Shown here: one piece after another, positions 45,490-56,412 of the stretch
How positions within the stretch are numbered: position 1 is the stretch's first letter
Layout: each line of letters begins with the position of its first letter
NCBI GenBank assembly: GCA_009823505.1
Contig: VZQC01010399.1
Span: 904,862 to 968,861 of the forward strand
Direction: 5' to 3'
DNA from: Rhizomys pruinosus
Taxonomy: Eukaryota > Chordata > Mammalia > Rodentia > Spalacidae
Length of the DNA stretch: 64,000 nt
Position numbers and translations under genes: made by a program
The notes under the pieces: generated by a model
What the model was told of the DNA's origin: nothing
Databases searched by the model: none
What the model saw: the letters and a program-made list of their open reading frames with translations, nothing else

Positions 45490-46411
45490 ACTGGATCCCA
45501 CTCTGGGACCATAAGAAAAAAAAAAAAGCCCTCTCTGGGTTATTTTTGGTCATGTTATTTTATCACAGGAATAGAAAAGTCACTGCATTTTTCTTAATTG
45601 GTCAAGGAAGTTAACACTATGTGAACACTGCATTCAACCTAGTTTCATGCAATAGAACATGTTAAGAGAAAAGTTTTATATTACTTTGTGAAAAGTACTT
45701 TTGTAACTCTTTTACTTATATTTCTCCTTGCCACAATCTGTCATGTGTGTCCCATTTTCATGCCCAATTATGGATGGAAAATTTAAAGAATGGAAAATTT
45801 AAATATTTAAAATTTAAATATTTGCCCAATTTAAATATTTAAATATTTTCCTAATGTCAAAGAGGTGATAAGCAATAGTGCTCTGGAGGAAAACAATAAT
45901 ATTCAATTCTTGTAGCTATTCTGCCCTTTTATTGGATTAATCCATACTGTGTGAAGTGCTTTTGATTCTAGTAAATAAATGAACAATACAGAGTCACGCC
46001 AAAGTCATAGCTGTGTGGGCATCAGCCCTGAATTGAAATGGTTGTCTAGAGAAAACAATAAATAAGATTTTGTAGAGGACTGGGAATTATATAGTGCACA
46101 ATCATATAAGATATCAATAGCATAATAATGATACCCACCCCTCAAATCAGAAGAAATTTAACAGAAATAAGACTATAATAACTGCCTTAAAGGAGTTTAT
46201 GTCAGTAGAGAAGAGATTTGTCCCACAGTATATTAGTGCAATGAACAGAGCTTCAGGAGATTTAATAAGTAAGAGAGTTCAAGCTCAATATGAACAATGA
46301 TTCTCTATTAAATATAGTTATCTGTGAGATAACTAACCATGGAGTACCTTATTAGGTAAATATATTTAGTACTAAGGCTGTTTATTGCAGGATGCTTAAT
46401 AATGTATCAAT
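45490..46411. other. Unique AT-rich DNA
   Basis: A small palindromic AT-rich repeat of ttaaatattt words occurs at about 45780-45850. No gene or named repeat was recognised otherwise. Confidence 0.5.
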
Positions 46412-46615
46412 GGGGCTGGAGAGATGGCCTAGCGGTTAAGAGCGCCTACGCTCTTGCAGAGGACCCGGGTTTGATTCCCAGCACTAATATGGCAGTTGAG
46501 AACCATCCTTAACTCCGGTTCCAGAGGAATCCAACACCCTCTTCTGACCTCCGCAGCTTTGCATGACACGGGTGCACAAACCTACATGCAGACAGTACAT
46601 TCATACACGTAATAT
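46412..46615 (+). repeat. B2-type SINE, short subfamily
   Basis: ggggctggagagatggccta, gggtttgattcccagcacta, acacgggtgcacaaacctac, gtaatatatatatg AT tail. The anticodon-region part reads gcgcctacgctcttgc. Confidence 0.94.
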
Positions 46616-47092
46616 ATATATGTATATATATATGCTTATTTTAGACATTAGTATTTGTGACTCTTAAACATTAGCCAATTTATATGAGATTAAAGGAGAC
46701 GTTAAGCACCTATGAAATCAATAAAGCAGAAATGTTCAGGAAATACAAGTCTAACTTGTCTCCATCTATTTGAGAAATAGCGTTGGAGCCAGGGTAGGGC
46801 TCACTGGTAGATGCTTGACTGACATGCAAACGTCAGTGCCACAAGAAAAAAGTGATTTCAAGTGGGGTTGTGCCCTCGGAATTCTTTTTAATAAATAGTT
46901 TGGTTAAATTAATGCACAAATACATTCAACTTCACAGATGAAAGATAGGAGGATAGGAAAATACCGTTATCAGAGAAAAGCCCAGAAATTAGGGAGTACA
47001 GAAGAGCAAGAGTAAAAATGGCGAAATACTTTCAACATTTCTAGAAATTAAAAGAAGACTGTAGGGATAATTTATGAATAATAAAAGAGACT

Positions 47093-47310
47093 GGGGCTGG
47101 AGAGATGGCTCAACAGTTAAGAGCACCATCTGCTCTTGCAGAGGACCAGGTTCGAGTCCCAGCACCCACATGGCAGCTGAGAACCATAGCTCTGGTTCCA
47201 GAGGCTGACACCTTCTGACACTGTGGGCAACTGCACAAAATGGGTGCACTTACACATCCAGGCAATACACTCATACACACAAAATAAAAATAATAAATAA
47301 AATATATTTT
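47093..47310 (+). repeat. B2-type SINE, older short form
   Basis: ctggggctggagagatggct, ggttcgagtcccagcaccca, then gaggctgacaccttctgaca with an internal shortening, tcatacacacaaaataaa end. Confidence 0.9.
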
Positions 47311-47697
47311 TTAAAAGAGACTGATTAAATCTATCTTAACATCTTTTGAGCTATAGTAATTTCCTCATATTGATATAGCATATTCCTTTGACATATTAAT
47401 CATGGGTTTATCCTAGCATTAAGGTTCATTCATAGCTGTGTCCTAAGTAAAATGGCACCAAAATTATATCCAGGCCACCCATTCCCCTCAGCACCAACTG
47501 ACTGCCCATCTGGGAGGAGACTAGAAATTGGATTCTCATTTTGATGAGGGTCCCTTCCTTTGCCTCAGGTGTCTAAAGCAGGTGGTTCTTTCTTTAATCC
47601 ATATTTGGACTATCTAAGGCCAAACCCACATGTCTTACTCCCATATGCCTTTGTCCAAGTCATGAAACATACTTGTTAGGCTAAGAATTTATATGCT

Positions 47698-47942
47698 TTT
47701 TTTTTGAGACGGGGTCTCCCCATAGCCCCAGCTGGCCTGGAACTCACTCTGTAGACCTGGCTGGCCTTGAACTCACAGAGATCAGCCTGCCTCTGCCTCC
47801 AGAGTTCTAAGATTAAAGGCATGCACCACCACGCCCGGCTTAAAGATGGGTCTTAGTTGCCATGTGTGTGCTGGGAATCGAACCCAGGTCCTCTGCAAGA
47901 GCAGTCAGTGCTCTTAACCACTGAGCCATCTCTCCAGCCCCA
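47698..47942 (-). repeat. Composite B2-B1 SINE with target-site duplication
   Basis: Inverted B1 (gagacggggtctccccatag ... accaccacgcccggc), junction ttaaagatgggtcttagttg, inverted B2 head gggaatcgaacccaggtcc ending ccatctctccagcccc. Flanks aatttatatgcttt at 47687-47700 and after 47943. It is the clearest full-length member. Confidence 0.95.
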
Positions 47943-48214
47943 AATTTATATGCTTTAACTATGAATAAGCACATGCCATTCTATTCAAGACACTCTTAAG
48001 ACATCATTTTCTTTTCTTTTGTTTTTTTCTTATTTTATTTTATTGAGTCAGAGTTTTGCCATGTAGCCCTAGCTGGCCTACTGCTTGCTGACTAGCCCAA
48101 GGAGGCCTCAAATTTTCAGCCTTCTTCCTACCCAAGTGTTGAGATTACAAGTGTGCACCTCTGTTTTAGTTTCATTTCTGTGGCTGTGATAAAATATATT
48201 GACAAAAAATTTTT

Positions 48215-48472
48215 TTTTATTTTTTTGGTCTTCTTGAGACAGGGTCTCCCTGTAGTCCTAGCTGGCTTGGAACTCACTCTGTAGACCAGGCTGGCCTTGA
48301 ACTCACAGTGATCCGCCTGCCTCTGCCTCCCAAGTGCTGGGATTAAAGGCAGTGTGCCACCATGCCTCAGAGGGCAGATCTCTGTGAGTTCAAAGCCAGT
48401 CTGGTCTACGTAGCGAATTCCAGGACAGCTGGGGCTACTAGGGGATCCTGTCTTGAAAAGACAAAAAAAGAA
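48215..48472. repeat. Head-to-head inverted B1 pair
   Basis: An antisense B1 (48232-48366, ending gtgccaccatgcc) is immediately followed by a 5'-truncated sense B1 (48367-48472, agagggcagatctctgtgag onward). With almost no spacer, a transcript could fold into a long hairpin. Confidence 0.88.
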
Positions 48473-48610
48473 AAAGGAAGGAAGAAAGGGAGGGAGAGAG
48501 GGAGGGGGAAGGGAAGAGAGGAAGGAAGGAAGGAAGGAAGGAAGGAAGGAAGGAAGGAAGGAAGGAAGGAAGGAAGGAAGGAAGGAAGGAAGGAAGGAAG
48601 GAAGGAAGGG
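48473..48610. repeat. (GGAA)n purine microsatellite
   Basis: About 140 bases of GGAA/GGGA units grown from the A tail of the sense B1. Translation is a run of KEGR or FLPS units and is not coding. Tandem GGAA is also an ETS-factor binding repeat. Confidence 0.97.
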
Positions 48611-48695
48611 GTGGTGGTGCATGCCTTTGATCCCAGTACTCAGGAGGCAGAAACAGAGGAAAGCAGATCTTTGTGAGTTCCAGAGACCCTGTCTC

Positions 48696-48732
<37 letters not shown>

Positions 48733-48735
48733 GAT
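48611..48735 (+). repeat. Deleted B1 SINE with (GA)n tail
   Basis: gtggtggtgcatgcctttga, cagatctttgtgagttccag then directly gagaccctgtctcaag, so the middle is missing. A GA run (48699-48733) follows. Confidence 0.85.
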
Positions 48736-49050
48736 TTATTTGGCTTATAATTTCAGATTAGAGTCTATTATACCAGAAAATGAAAGTAACAGGAACTTTC
48801 AGTAACAAGCACAAGAGCAGAAAGGGAATGAATCCCTACTTGTGCTCAGCCGCCCTGCCCCCAGCACACACACTGACACAGGACCCCAAACTAGAGAATG
48901 GTGCCACCCACAATGGGCAGGCCTTCCCAGCTCAATTCAAGAAATTAAGTCAATGCCCCCGAGACGTGCCTGAAAGTCAACCTCTGGTTGAGACACTCTT
49001 CCCTGGGGATTCTAGGTTGTAGGTAGTTGAGATTTAAAACTAACCATCAC

Positions 49051-49670
49051 AACCATCACCTATTTTGGAAACATCATTTGAAAGGTTTTCACATGTCTAC
49101 TTTTCCGTGTCCTGCTTCATAATCAGATGGCATGAGTGTCTGGACATGAGTGACAGATAACACAGTGCCCTACCCCTTCCTTCGGCTCTTTCAGGGAATG
49201 AATCAAAGGCACCTCATCTAAACAACTGTTTCTGTGGAATTCAAAACTGCCTTTGAAGGCCACTGCTATTCCAGGCAATGCTCCATTATATGACAGGATG
49301 TAAAATATCCAGGTGGTGGCGAGCTTCCTGGGGCACAGCCCATTCTGCAGCCTTGAAATCCTACCATGTGTTATTTGCTTTCCCTGCTGCTCTGATAAAA
49401 TATCCAACAGAAACGACTTGAAGAGGAAGGACTTATCTGGGTTCATGGTTTCAGGAGGTTCAGTACATTCGTTAGTCCCTCCCATTTATTCTAGGACGTC
49501 ATGCACGGAGAAGTGAGGTTCCTGGACCAAATACACAGTTTGTATTGATCAAATGCAAGCAAGCTTGGGGCCAAAATTTACACTACTAACCACTCCACTC
49601 TCTTGTGTTTTGATTCCCAATTTTCTTAATTTCTATAGCATTTTCTGAAACTACGTCTCTTTCAAACTAG
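49051..49670. other. Mostly unique DNA with a URR1-like fragment
   Basis: About 49365-49465 (gtgttatttgctttccctgc, tctgataaaatatccaacag, gacttatctgggttcatggt) looks like the end of the same DNA-transposon-like family. The rest is unassigned. A 120-codon minus-strand frame (49123-49485) crosses the fragment and is probably chance. Confidence 0.5.
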
Positions 49671-49992
49671 TTTTTTTGAGACAGGGTCTCCCTCTAATCC
49701 CAGCTGGCCTGGAGCTCACTCTGTACCCCAGGCTGACCTTGAACTCACAGCAGTCCTCCTGACTCAACTTCCCAAGAGCTGAGTTAACTGGCCAGTTCCA
49801 CCATACCTGGTTTTGTCATTGTTTGTTTTTTTGCTTGTTTGTTATTGTTATTTTGTTTTATTTGATTGAAACAGGATCTCCCTTAGGCCTCAAACTCCTT
49901 ATATAGAGCAGGCTGGCCTCGAACTCACAGAGATCCACTTGCCTCTGCCTCCTGAATGCTAGGATTAAAGGTGTGTATCACCAGGCTTGTGT
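49670..49992 (-). repeat. Two antisense B1 SINEs
   Basis: 49675-49812 (ttttgagacagggtctccct ... agctgagttaactggccag) and 49865-49992 (gaaacaggatctcccttagg ... gattaaaggtgtgtatcacc). Both moderately diverged. Confidence 0.85.
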
Positions 49993-50389
49993 TTGTCCTC
50001 TTCATGGTCACAGAATTAGATTATGTGACCTAAGGGTACTCGCTTCATGGCTTTCTCATTAAATAATCATGTGTACAGCTGACACACCCTAGAAACTTAG
50101 AGAAAGAGTAGAGTGGTGCAGATAACATTTTAAAGAGAGGAGACTGAGAGAGAACTTGAGCTCCATGGCTTTCCTGAGACCCCGCTGAGGCTTTGGGGAG
50201 TGAGCACCAAGGACAGTGATTCCAGCTCTTAGTGCTCATCCCAAGTCCCAGAGTTTCAAACGGCAGAACGACAGTGTTAACCCAACTCTAATCTTAGCAC
50301 AGAGGTAGGTAATAGTTACCTCCCTCTTTCTAGCTATTTACCAACCTGGCCATCTTGGTACCTGCACCATAATAAACACTAATGATTCC

Positions 50390-50667
50390 TTTTGCTGGTG
50401 TGGTGGCAGACCTCTGTAATCCTAGCACTTCGGAGGGTGAGGCAGGAACATCACTGTGAGTTTGAAATGAACCTGGGCTACATAGCAAGGCCCTATCTCA
50501 AAAATAAATAAATAAGTAAATGAAGAAATAAAAAACTGGAGCATGCCTTCAACCTCAGCTCAAGGGAGGCCAAGGTAGACAGATCTCTGTGAGTTTGAAG
50601 CCAGCCTGGTCTACATAGCACATTCAAAACCACCCAGGGCTACATAGTGATACCGTGTCTCAAGAAA

Positions 50668-50698
<31 letters not shown>

Positions 50699-50722
50699 CA
50701 TACATACATACATACATACAAC
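50390..50722 (+). repeat. Two B1 SINEs; the second ends in (CATA)n
   Basis: 50392-50515 (gctggtgtggtggcagacct ... ctatctcaaaaataaata) is old. 50535-50668 (ggagcatgccttcaacctca ... gtgtctcaagaaatt) leads straight into about thirteen CATA units (50669-50720). Confidence 0.85.
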
Positions 50723-51195
50723 CTATCTCCTCCACCTAAAGATTTTTCAAGGAATTCCATATAGCCGTAGCATATCTACTATCAAGCATCAACATTAACA
50801 GGTTTGTATATATTATTGCAGATAAATAGTAAAATCTTAGTCTATTTATTTGTGTATGTGTACATGTGCATGTGGTTTCTGCTATGGAAAGAGGATAGAG
50901 AGAGGCTGAAACCTAGCTGGGTTAATTTTCTCTAAACACAGAGCCGGTTTCTGTGGCTTCCTCTTCTTCTGCTGCAGCCACTGTTGCTGCTTCCCATGAC
51001 TTGATACTGCAGGTTCAGTTTCTCCTCTTGCTATGTTTAGAATCTATTTTTAACTTGGCCAACTGACTTACTAGGGAACCATGTGAGCATTGCTATTTTT
51101 AAATAAATATTTGTCCCTGAAACAGAAAATCATTGTCCTGCTCTGTTGGTCATGTTATAAGGTATAAGCTACTTGTGTTTGCTTGTTTGTTTGTT
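50723..51195. other. Unique DNA, nothing recognised
   Basis: Includes cttcctcttcttctgctgca-type pyrimidine text near 50960, but no exon could be supported. Confidence 0.5.
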
Positions 51196-51350
51196 TGTTT
51201 ATTTGTTTGTTTTTCAGACAGGGTCTCCTGTATCCCAGCCCTTCCACTAACTTGTTATATAGCTTAAGATAAACTTGACCTTCTGATCTTCCCTCCTCCC
51301 TCTCCAAAAAGCGAGGATTACAATTGTATATCACCACATCTAGTTTTGCC
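51196..51350 (-). repeat. Old antisense B1 SINE
   Basis: (TTTG)n tract then ttcagacagggtctcctgta and gcgaggattacaattgtata. Diverged. Confidence 0.7.
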
Positions 51351-51519
51351 AGCTAATGAATTTCGAAAATAAACATTTACTGAGCTCCTACTGTTTGTCA
51401 GGGCTGTGCATGTATATAAGCAGTCTCCATTAATCCTCAAAAGTAATCCTGTATTTGTAGAGACATCCTGCCTTACCAAGCATGTCCCAAGCCTACATGT
51501 AATTACAAGGCTGGGTTCT

Positions 51520-51665
51520 GAGTACAAAGATAGTGGGTATAAATGGCAGTCGACCCTGAGCTCAACTCTCATCCTTACTAGTTTTTGGCTAGATGAACAT
51601 GGGTGGATCACCCAACCTCTCTGAGTCTCACTCGGCCTTTTCATCTGTAAAATGAGGACAGTGCT
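51520..51665 (+). repeat. MIR SINE
   Basis: The core aacctctctgagtctcactc, ttcatctgtaaaatgaggac is the diagnostic MIR 3' part, an old mammalian tRNA-derived SINE. Upstream (51370-51410, atttactgagctcctactgt) is another old mammalian-wide repeat word. Confidence 0.8.
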
Positions 51666-51889
51666 TCCCTTGATATGCTTCTGTGATGCAGAACTGTTTA
51701 CTGAGTTCAGAGCATTTCTGCAGTCTGGCACAAGCAGCAGATGTTTTAACAGGAAAGGAGCTTGGGGCCAAGCCTGACCACCTGAGTTCAACCTCAATTC
51801 CTGTAACCTACAAGGTAGAAGGAAAGAAGTGACTCTCACAAGATGTCCTCCAACCTACACAAGTGCTTGCGTAATTAATTAGTGAAATG

Positions 51890-52790
51890 TAATTTTTTTG
51901 AGACATGGTTTCACTATGTAACCTTGACTGGCTTGGAACTTGCTATGTAGATCAAGTTGGCCTTGAACTCACAGAGCTCTACCTCATCTGCCTCTGCCTT
52001 TGGAGTATTGAGATGAAAGACATAGGTCACCAACCTGGCAAATTTAACTTCTAAAAAAGCAATTACAAGCCGGGCGTGGTGGTGCATTTAATCCTAGCAC
52101 TTGGGAGGCAGAGGCAGGTGGATCTTTGTGAGTTCAAGGCCAGCCTGCTCTACAGAGCAAGCACCAGGCCAAATAAAACAAAAAAGAGACTCTGACCCAA
52201 AAAAACCAAAAAAAAAAAAAAAGAAGAAATTAAAGCCAGGCATGGTAGCAGGCAGATCTCTGTGAGTTCAAGGCCTACCTGGTCTCCATAGCAAGTTCCA
52301 GGCCAGCTGGGGCTACAGGGAAACCCTGTCTCAAAAAGACCAAAAACAAAAAGCAATTATATGCTGGACATGCCTTTAATCCCAGCACTCGCAGAGGCAG
52401 AGGCAGAGGCAGAGACGCAAAGAGGTGGAGAGGTGGAGGGGTGGAGGGGTGGAGGGGCAGAGGGGCAGAGGAGAGGCAGAGGGGCAGAGGCAGGCAAAGG
52501 GCCAGGGACAGTGGGGCAGAGGTAAATCTCTGTGCATCCCAGGCAAGCCTAGTTTACATAGGGAGCTCCCGTCAGTTAGTACTTTGTAGTATGATTCTGT
52601 CTCAAAAAAAGAAAGAGAAGCTGGTTGTGGTAGTGCATGCCTTTAGTCCTAGCACTTGGGAGGTAGAGGCAGGCAGATCTTTGTGAGTTCAAGGCCAGCC
52701 TGGTCTACAGAGTGAGTTGCAGGACAGTTGGGGCTACAGGGAGACCCTTTCTCAAAAAGACCAAAAAAAAAAGAAAGAAAAAAAAAGAAA
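51890..52790. repeat. Cluster of five B1 SINEs
   Basis: 51890-52045 antisense, diverged. 52070-52200 sense, with cgggcgtggtggtgcattta. 52232-52350 sense, head deleted. 52360-52610 sense, with an expanded middle (separate entry). 52615-52790 sense, nearly complete. They are separated only by A-rich tails. Confidence 0.9.
52392..52505 (+). repeat. Minisatellite-like expansion inside a B1
   Basis: The B1 word ggcagaggca is multiplied into gcagag, gtggag and ggggca units over about 110 bases before the usual gcagaggtaaatctctgtg continues. It is an in-place slippage expansion of SINE sequence. Confidence 0.88.
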
Positions 52791-52799
52791 AAATGCTGT

Positions 52800-53614
52800 T
52801 ATTTTGCATTATTTTGAGGGTTTTTTTCCATATCCTGGAAAAAAAAAGACACATGGTAGTTAAAGGGTCACTTCTTGCTCCTTAAACTTAACCTAGTCAA
52901 TTTTAACTCGAGTGGCTGGAGGCTACTGCAATAACCCAATGTGGCACTTAAACACCTGTCAGCTTTTCTGGCCAGGCCATTTGCCCCAGAGAGCACCCAG
53001 ACAGCTGCAAGAGTCTCAGGAGTGAGCCTTGTCACTTAATGGAATATCAGCTTTGAACAGGTGTGGCTTTGCCTATTGCCCTGGACACTGTTTATGAAGC
53101 TGCATCTCTGAGTTGGCCTGTGAGAAGATCCTTTGCTCTCATGTCTCCACTCCCTGTGCTAAGTTAAGCCACATGGGGTAATATCCAACCTACAGTGGCC
53201 TCTGGGAGATCTGCTGGGTGCTTTCTGTCCCAAGGAACAATAGCTCTGCTAGGGGACCTGAGGTTATACCTGGTAACTGCTGAGAGTTCTCTGATTTTCC
53301 ACAGAAATAACAGACTCCATCCACCTACCTCCCACTCAACCTGCCACTTACATGTAGTCTTCTCTCCTGACCAGTATTGGACGGTTATATTAGATATTGG
53401 TATACTTTTTTCAGTTTCTGGGCTGAAGTTAAGAGCTATTGGCTGCTGAGAGTGGTAAGGAAAGAGATATGTGTTCTCACATTTACTGAAACCTACTATA
53501 CTTTAGAAACTTCACACAGGATAGAATGCATTGTACCAAGTAAATTGTGTAGAAGTTTCCCCCATTTATGTTTGCTCACTAGCCAACATCATATATAGTT
53601 TCAATAGAAAATTG
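52800..53614. other. Unique DNA, nothing firm
   Basis: A fairly G+C-balanced stretch. Short plus-strand frames at 53195-53598 lack motifs. I do not see an exon I can defend. Confidence 0.45.
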
Positions 53615-53874
53615 AGGGGCTGGAGAGATGGCTCAGTGGTTAAAAGCGCCAACTGCTCTTGCGGAGGACCCGGGTTTGATTCCCAGCACCCACATTGCGG
53701 CTAAGAACCCTGTTTAAGCCAGGTGTGGTGGTGCATGCCTTTAATCCCAGCACTTGGGAGGCAGAGGCAGGCGGATCTCTGTGAGTTCAAGGCCTGCCTG
53801 GTCTACAGAGTGAGTTCTAGGCCAGCTAGGGCTATAGGGAGACCGCTTTACTCAAAAAGACAAAAAAAAAAAAA
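53615..53874 (+). repeat. Composite B2-B1 SINE
   Basis: ggggctggagagatggctca, gggtttgattcccagcaccc, junction gctaagaaccctgtttaagc joined to caggtgtggtggtgcatgcc, then full B1 and A tail. The flanks aaattga.g agree on both sides. Sense-strand example of the same junction seen inverted elsewhere. Confidence 0.94.
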
Positions 53875-53879
53875 AGGCA

Positions 53880-54175
53880 AATTGAAGCCAAGCATGGCTA
53901 TGCATTTCATTTGTGAAATCCCATTACTGGGGGATGAGACAGGCAGATCCCAGGAGCTTCCTGGCCCAACAGCCTGACCTCAACTGGGAGGTTCTGGTTC
54001 AGTGACAAACCATGACTTAAAAGGAGTACAGCAGAGAATGACAGAGGAAGACAACTCTGACCTCCACATGACCTCCATATGGGCTCATGGCACATGCATA
54101 CCCCATACAAAGACATACACACACAAACACACACTGACACACACACACAAACAGCACACACAAAACACACACACA
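53880..54175 (+). repeat. B4/RSINE1-like SINE with (CA)n tail
   Basis: aagccaagcatggctatgca, gggatgagacaggcagatcc, gcttcctggcccaacagcct, tctgacctccacatgacctc, then acacacaaacacacactgac-type repeat to 54175. Confidence 0.72.
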
Positions 54176-54257
54176 TGATTTTGGTTTTGATATGGACAAT
54201 GAAACAGTAATTTTAGTTGGTTATCAAAACACAGGTTTTTTAAAAAATGATTCAGTG

Positions 54258-54480
54258 GGCGGGAGATATGGTGCAACAGCAGTTAAGAGCATTGGCTTCT
54301 CTTTCAGAGGACCTGGGGTTCGATTCCCAAGCCCACCCACTGAGCAGCTAACAACCATCTATTACTTCAGTTCTAAAAGATCTGACACCCTCTTCTGACC
54401 TCTGTGGACATTGCACAACATGGTTGCACCGAATCGACACATGCAAAAAATGCACTCATAACACATAAAAATTTTGAAAT
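54258..54480 (+). repeat. B2-type SINE, diverged
   Basis: tgggcgggagatatggtgca, ggggttcgattcccaagccc, gatctgacaccctcttctga, cacataaaaat end. Confidence 0.85.
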
Positions 54481-54509
54481 ATTTTTTAAATAATATGATA
54501 ATATATTTT

Positions 54510-54862
54510 TTTTTTTTCTTTTTGAGACAGGGTCTCCTATAAGCCCTAGTCTGTCCTGGACGTCACTCGTAGAAGGCTGCCTTGAACTTCACAAAGATCC
54601 CTAGCCGCTGCATCCCAATAGTGCTAGGATTAAAGGCGTGCGCCCCAACACCGGCATAAAATATATAATATTTTTTAAGAGTGAGTCAAACTTCTGCGGG
54701 CGATGGTGGTGCATGCCTTTAGATCCTAGCACTTGGGAGCAGAGGCAGGCAAATCTTGTGATTCAAGGCCAGCGGTCACAGAGTGAGTTCCAGCACAGCT
54801 GGGACGACAAGGGAGAACCCCTGTCTCGAAAGACCCAAAAAAAAAAAAAAAAAAAAAAATGT
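54510..54862. repeat. Antisense then sense B1, error-rich
   Basis: 54522-54655 inverted B1 and 54690-54838 sense B1, both with scattered single-base gains and losses (gggacgacaagggagaaccc). It looks like a short low-accuracy patch. An A run follows (54837-54859). Confidence 0.8.
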
Positions 54863-54917
54863 GAGTTAACATCCATTGAGTGTCAACATAGCCATATCTT
54901 TACTAAACAATATATTC

Positions 54918-55180
54918 ATATTAGTTACTTTTCTGTTCTGTTACTATGATGAGACAACATGACCAAGGCAAGTTATAAGAGTTTATCTGAACTTAGGGTG
55001 CCAGAGAAATCATCATAATGGTGGGGAGGCAGGGTGCAGAGGTGGCTGGACCAGAAAGACAAGAGCTCACATCTTCAAGCAGGCACAGGAAGTGGAGGGC
55101 TACTAGAAATTTGGCTAGGGTTAAGAACTCTCTAGGCTCTCCCCAGCGACAAGCTTACCATCCTATTTGTCATACTCAAA
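54918..55180 (+). mobile_element. URR1-type fragment
   Basis: tagttacttttctgttctgt, gatgagacaacatgaccaag, ggtggggaggcagggtgcag, caagagctcacatcttcaag, ggcacaggaagtggagggct. The text matches a common rodent non-coding element. Confidence 0.6.
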
Positions 55181-56158
55181 AATAACCCCTATTTAAAAGT
55201 TTGGCATTATCAGTGAGTTTTGCAATGGATCAGACACTCTTATAGAAACAGTTTAGCAAAAGCTTGAATGTCGAACACGCAGAGAGTTTAGGAGTTGTGA
55301 TGAAGTAAACCTATTCTAACATGGTTCATTTAACAGGTTTAATGCATTCATATTATTAGACTTGAATGAGACTTTGCAGAGAATTTAGTTTGCTTCCTTT
55401 ATATTCAGGACTTTGAGATTGTATAAAAAGAAGCTCTTTGTAAAAAGAACAGTATTGTTTAAAATTCTTTCTCCACTACTTAAAAAGGATTAACTATTTT
55501 CTGAGTCAGTAACATATGCAAGTGATACAAAATTAGAAAGTTACACAGGCCAACACAGGCTTCTCTCTCCTCCTTCCCACCTGCCCTGACTCCCACCAAC
55601 CTTAATATCACTTTCTAGTTACAGTTATCAGGGATTTTGGTTTCTTTCTACTTTTTAAAATCCAGAGTGAATATTCAAATATTTGGGTAGTATCTTGTTA
55701 CCTTTCTTTTAGAATAACCAGAAAAATGGCATAGTATGTTATCCTTCCAGGCTAGGTCTTATTTTACATATGAAGCCCAGGAAAAAAAAAATGTGCATAG
55801 TTCCTCTGAGCCTTGGGAAAGCCTTCTATTACCCAGTAATGCAGTGATGATTAGAAACTGCTAAAGTTAAAAATAAAGTAACTACAATGGCCACACTGCA
55901 TATTTGAATTAAGTAGAAAGCTGCTTTCACTGAAGTTAAACATGATAGGAAACTATTTTTAGATTATTGGGTGTTCATTTTTGTATATGCTCTTCCTAAG
56001 ATTTGCAAATTCCTACATTAAAGTTTGTCATAAATTGATCTAAGTTTTAGGGGAAGGGGGACAACAGATTAATTTCCCCCAACTAGAAATCCTGCTCCTC
56101 CTAATGATTTTTTTTCCTAGGCAAGTTTAAAATAAAATAAAAAAAAAAAAAACAAGGG
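55181..56158. other. Unique DNA, nothing recognised
   Basis: About 1 kb, AT-rich, without SINEs or convincing frames. It ends in an A/T-rich stretch (gaaaa ... aaaacaagggg) that is the target of the next element. Confidence 0.55.
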
Positions 56159-56412
56159 GGACTGGAGAGATGGCTCAGGGGTTAAGAGCACCCACTGCTC
56201 TTGCAGAAGACCAGGGTTCAATTCCCAGCACTCACATAATAGCTAAGAACGGTCTTTAAGCCAGACGTGGTGGCCAACACCTTTAATCCTAGCACTCGGG
56301 AGGCAGAGGCAGGTGGATCTCTGTGAGTTCAAGGCCAGCCTGCTCTACTTCGTGAGTTCTAGGCCAGCTGGGGCTATAGGGAGAACCTGTCTCAAAAAAA
56401 AAAAGAGATAAA
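56159..56412 (+). repeat. Composite B2-B1 SINE
   Basis: ggactggagagatggctcag, gggttcaattcccagcactc, junction gctaagaacggtctttaagc joined to cagacgtggtggccaacacc, then B1 to gagaacctgtctc and A tail. Flanks aaacaaggggga / aagcaagggaga. Confidence 0.93.

Larger units (their letters stand above)
46489..48611. repeat. Clean copy of the 43.3-45.5 kb block
   Basis: Reference-quality version of the degraded block. It starts inside the 46.4 kb B2 and runs through the 47.1 kb B2, the 47.7 kb composite SINE and the inverted B1 pair to the (GGAA)n tract. Features should be read from this copy. Confidence 0.93.
48160..49050 (+). mobile_element. URR1-type element interrupted by SINEs
   Basis: gtttcatttctgtggctgtg ataaaatatattgaca at 48168-48207 resumes at about 48733 (gatttatttggcttataatt), with gtgccacccacaatgggcag and caagaaattaagtcaatgcc further on. 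Two B1s, a microsatellite and a third B1 fill the middle. Confidence 0.65.

Noticed and set aside
45087..45614. Long FLPS/KEGR-type reading frames
   Set aside because: They are translations of the (GGAA)n tract and adjacent B1, and the segment is a noisy duplicate of 46.5-48.6 kb.
48128..48761. 189-codon minus-strand open frame
   Set aside because: It is composed of B1, the GGAA microsatellite and B1 again; no protein family and no initiation context.
41105..50720. Regularly spaced repeats that might suggest a CRISPR-like array
   Set aside because: The repeats are SINEs and simple tetranucleotide arrays in eukaryotic DNA; no spacers and no cas genes.
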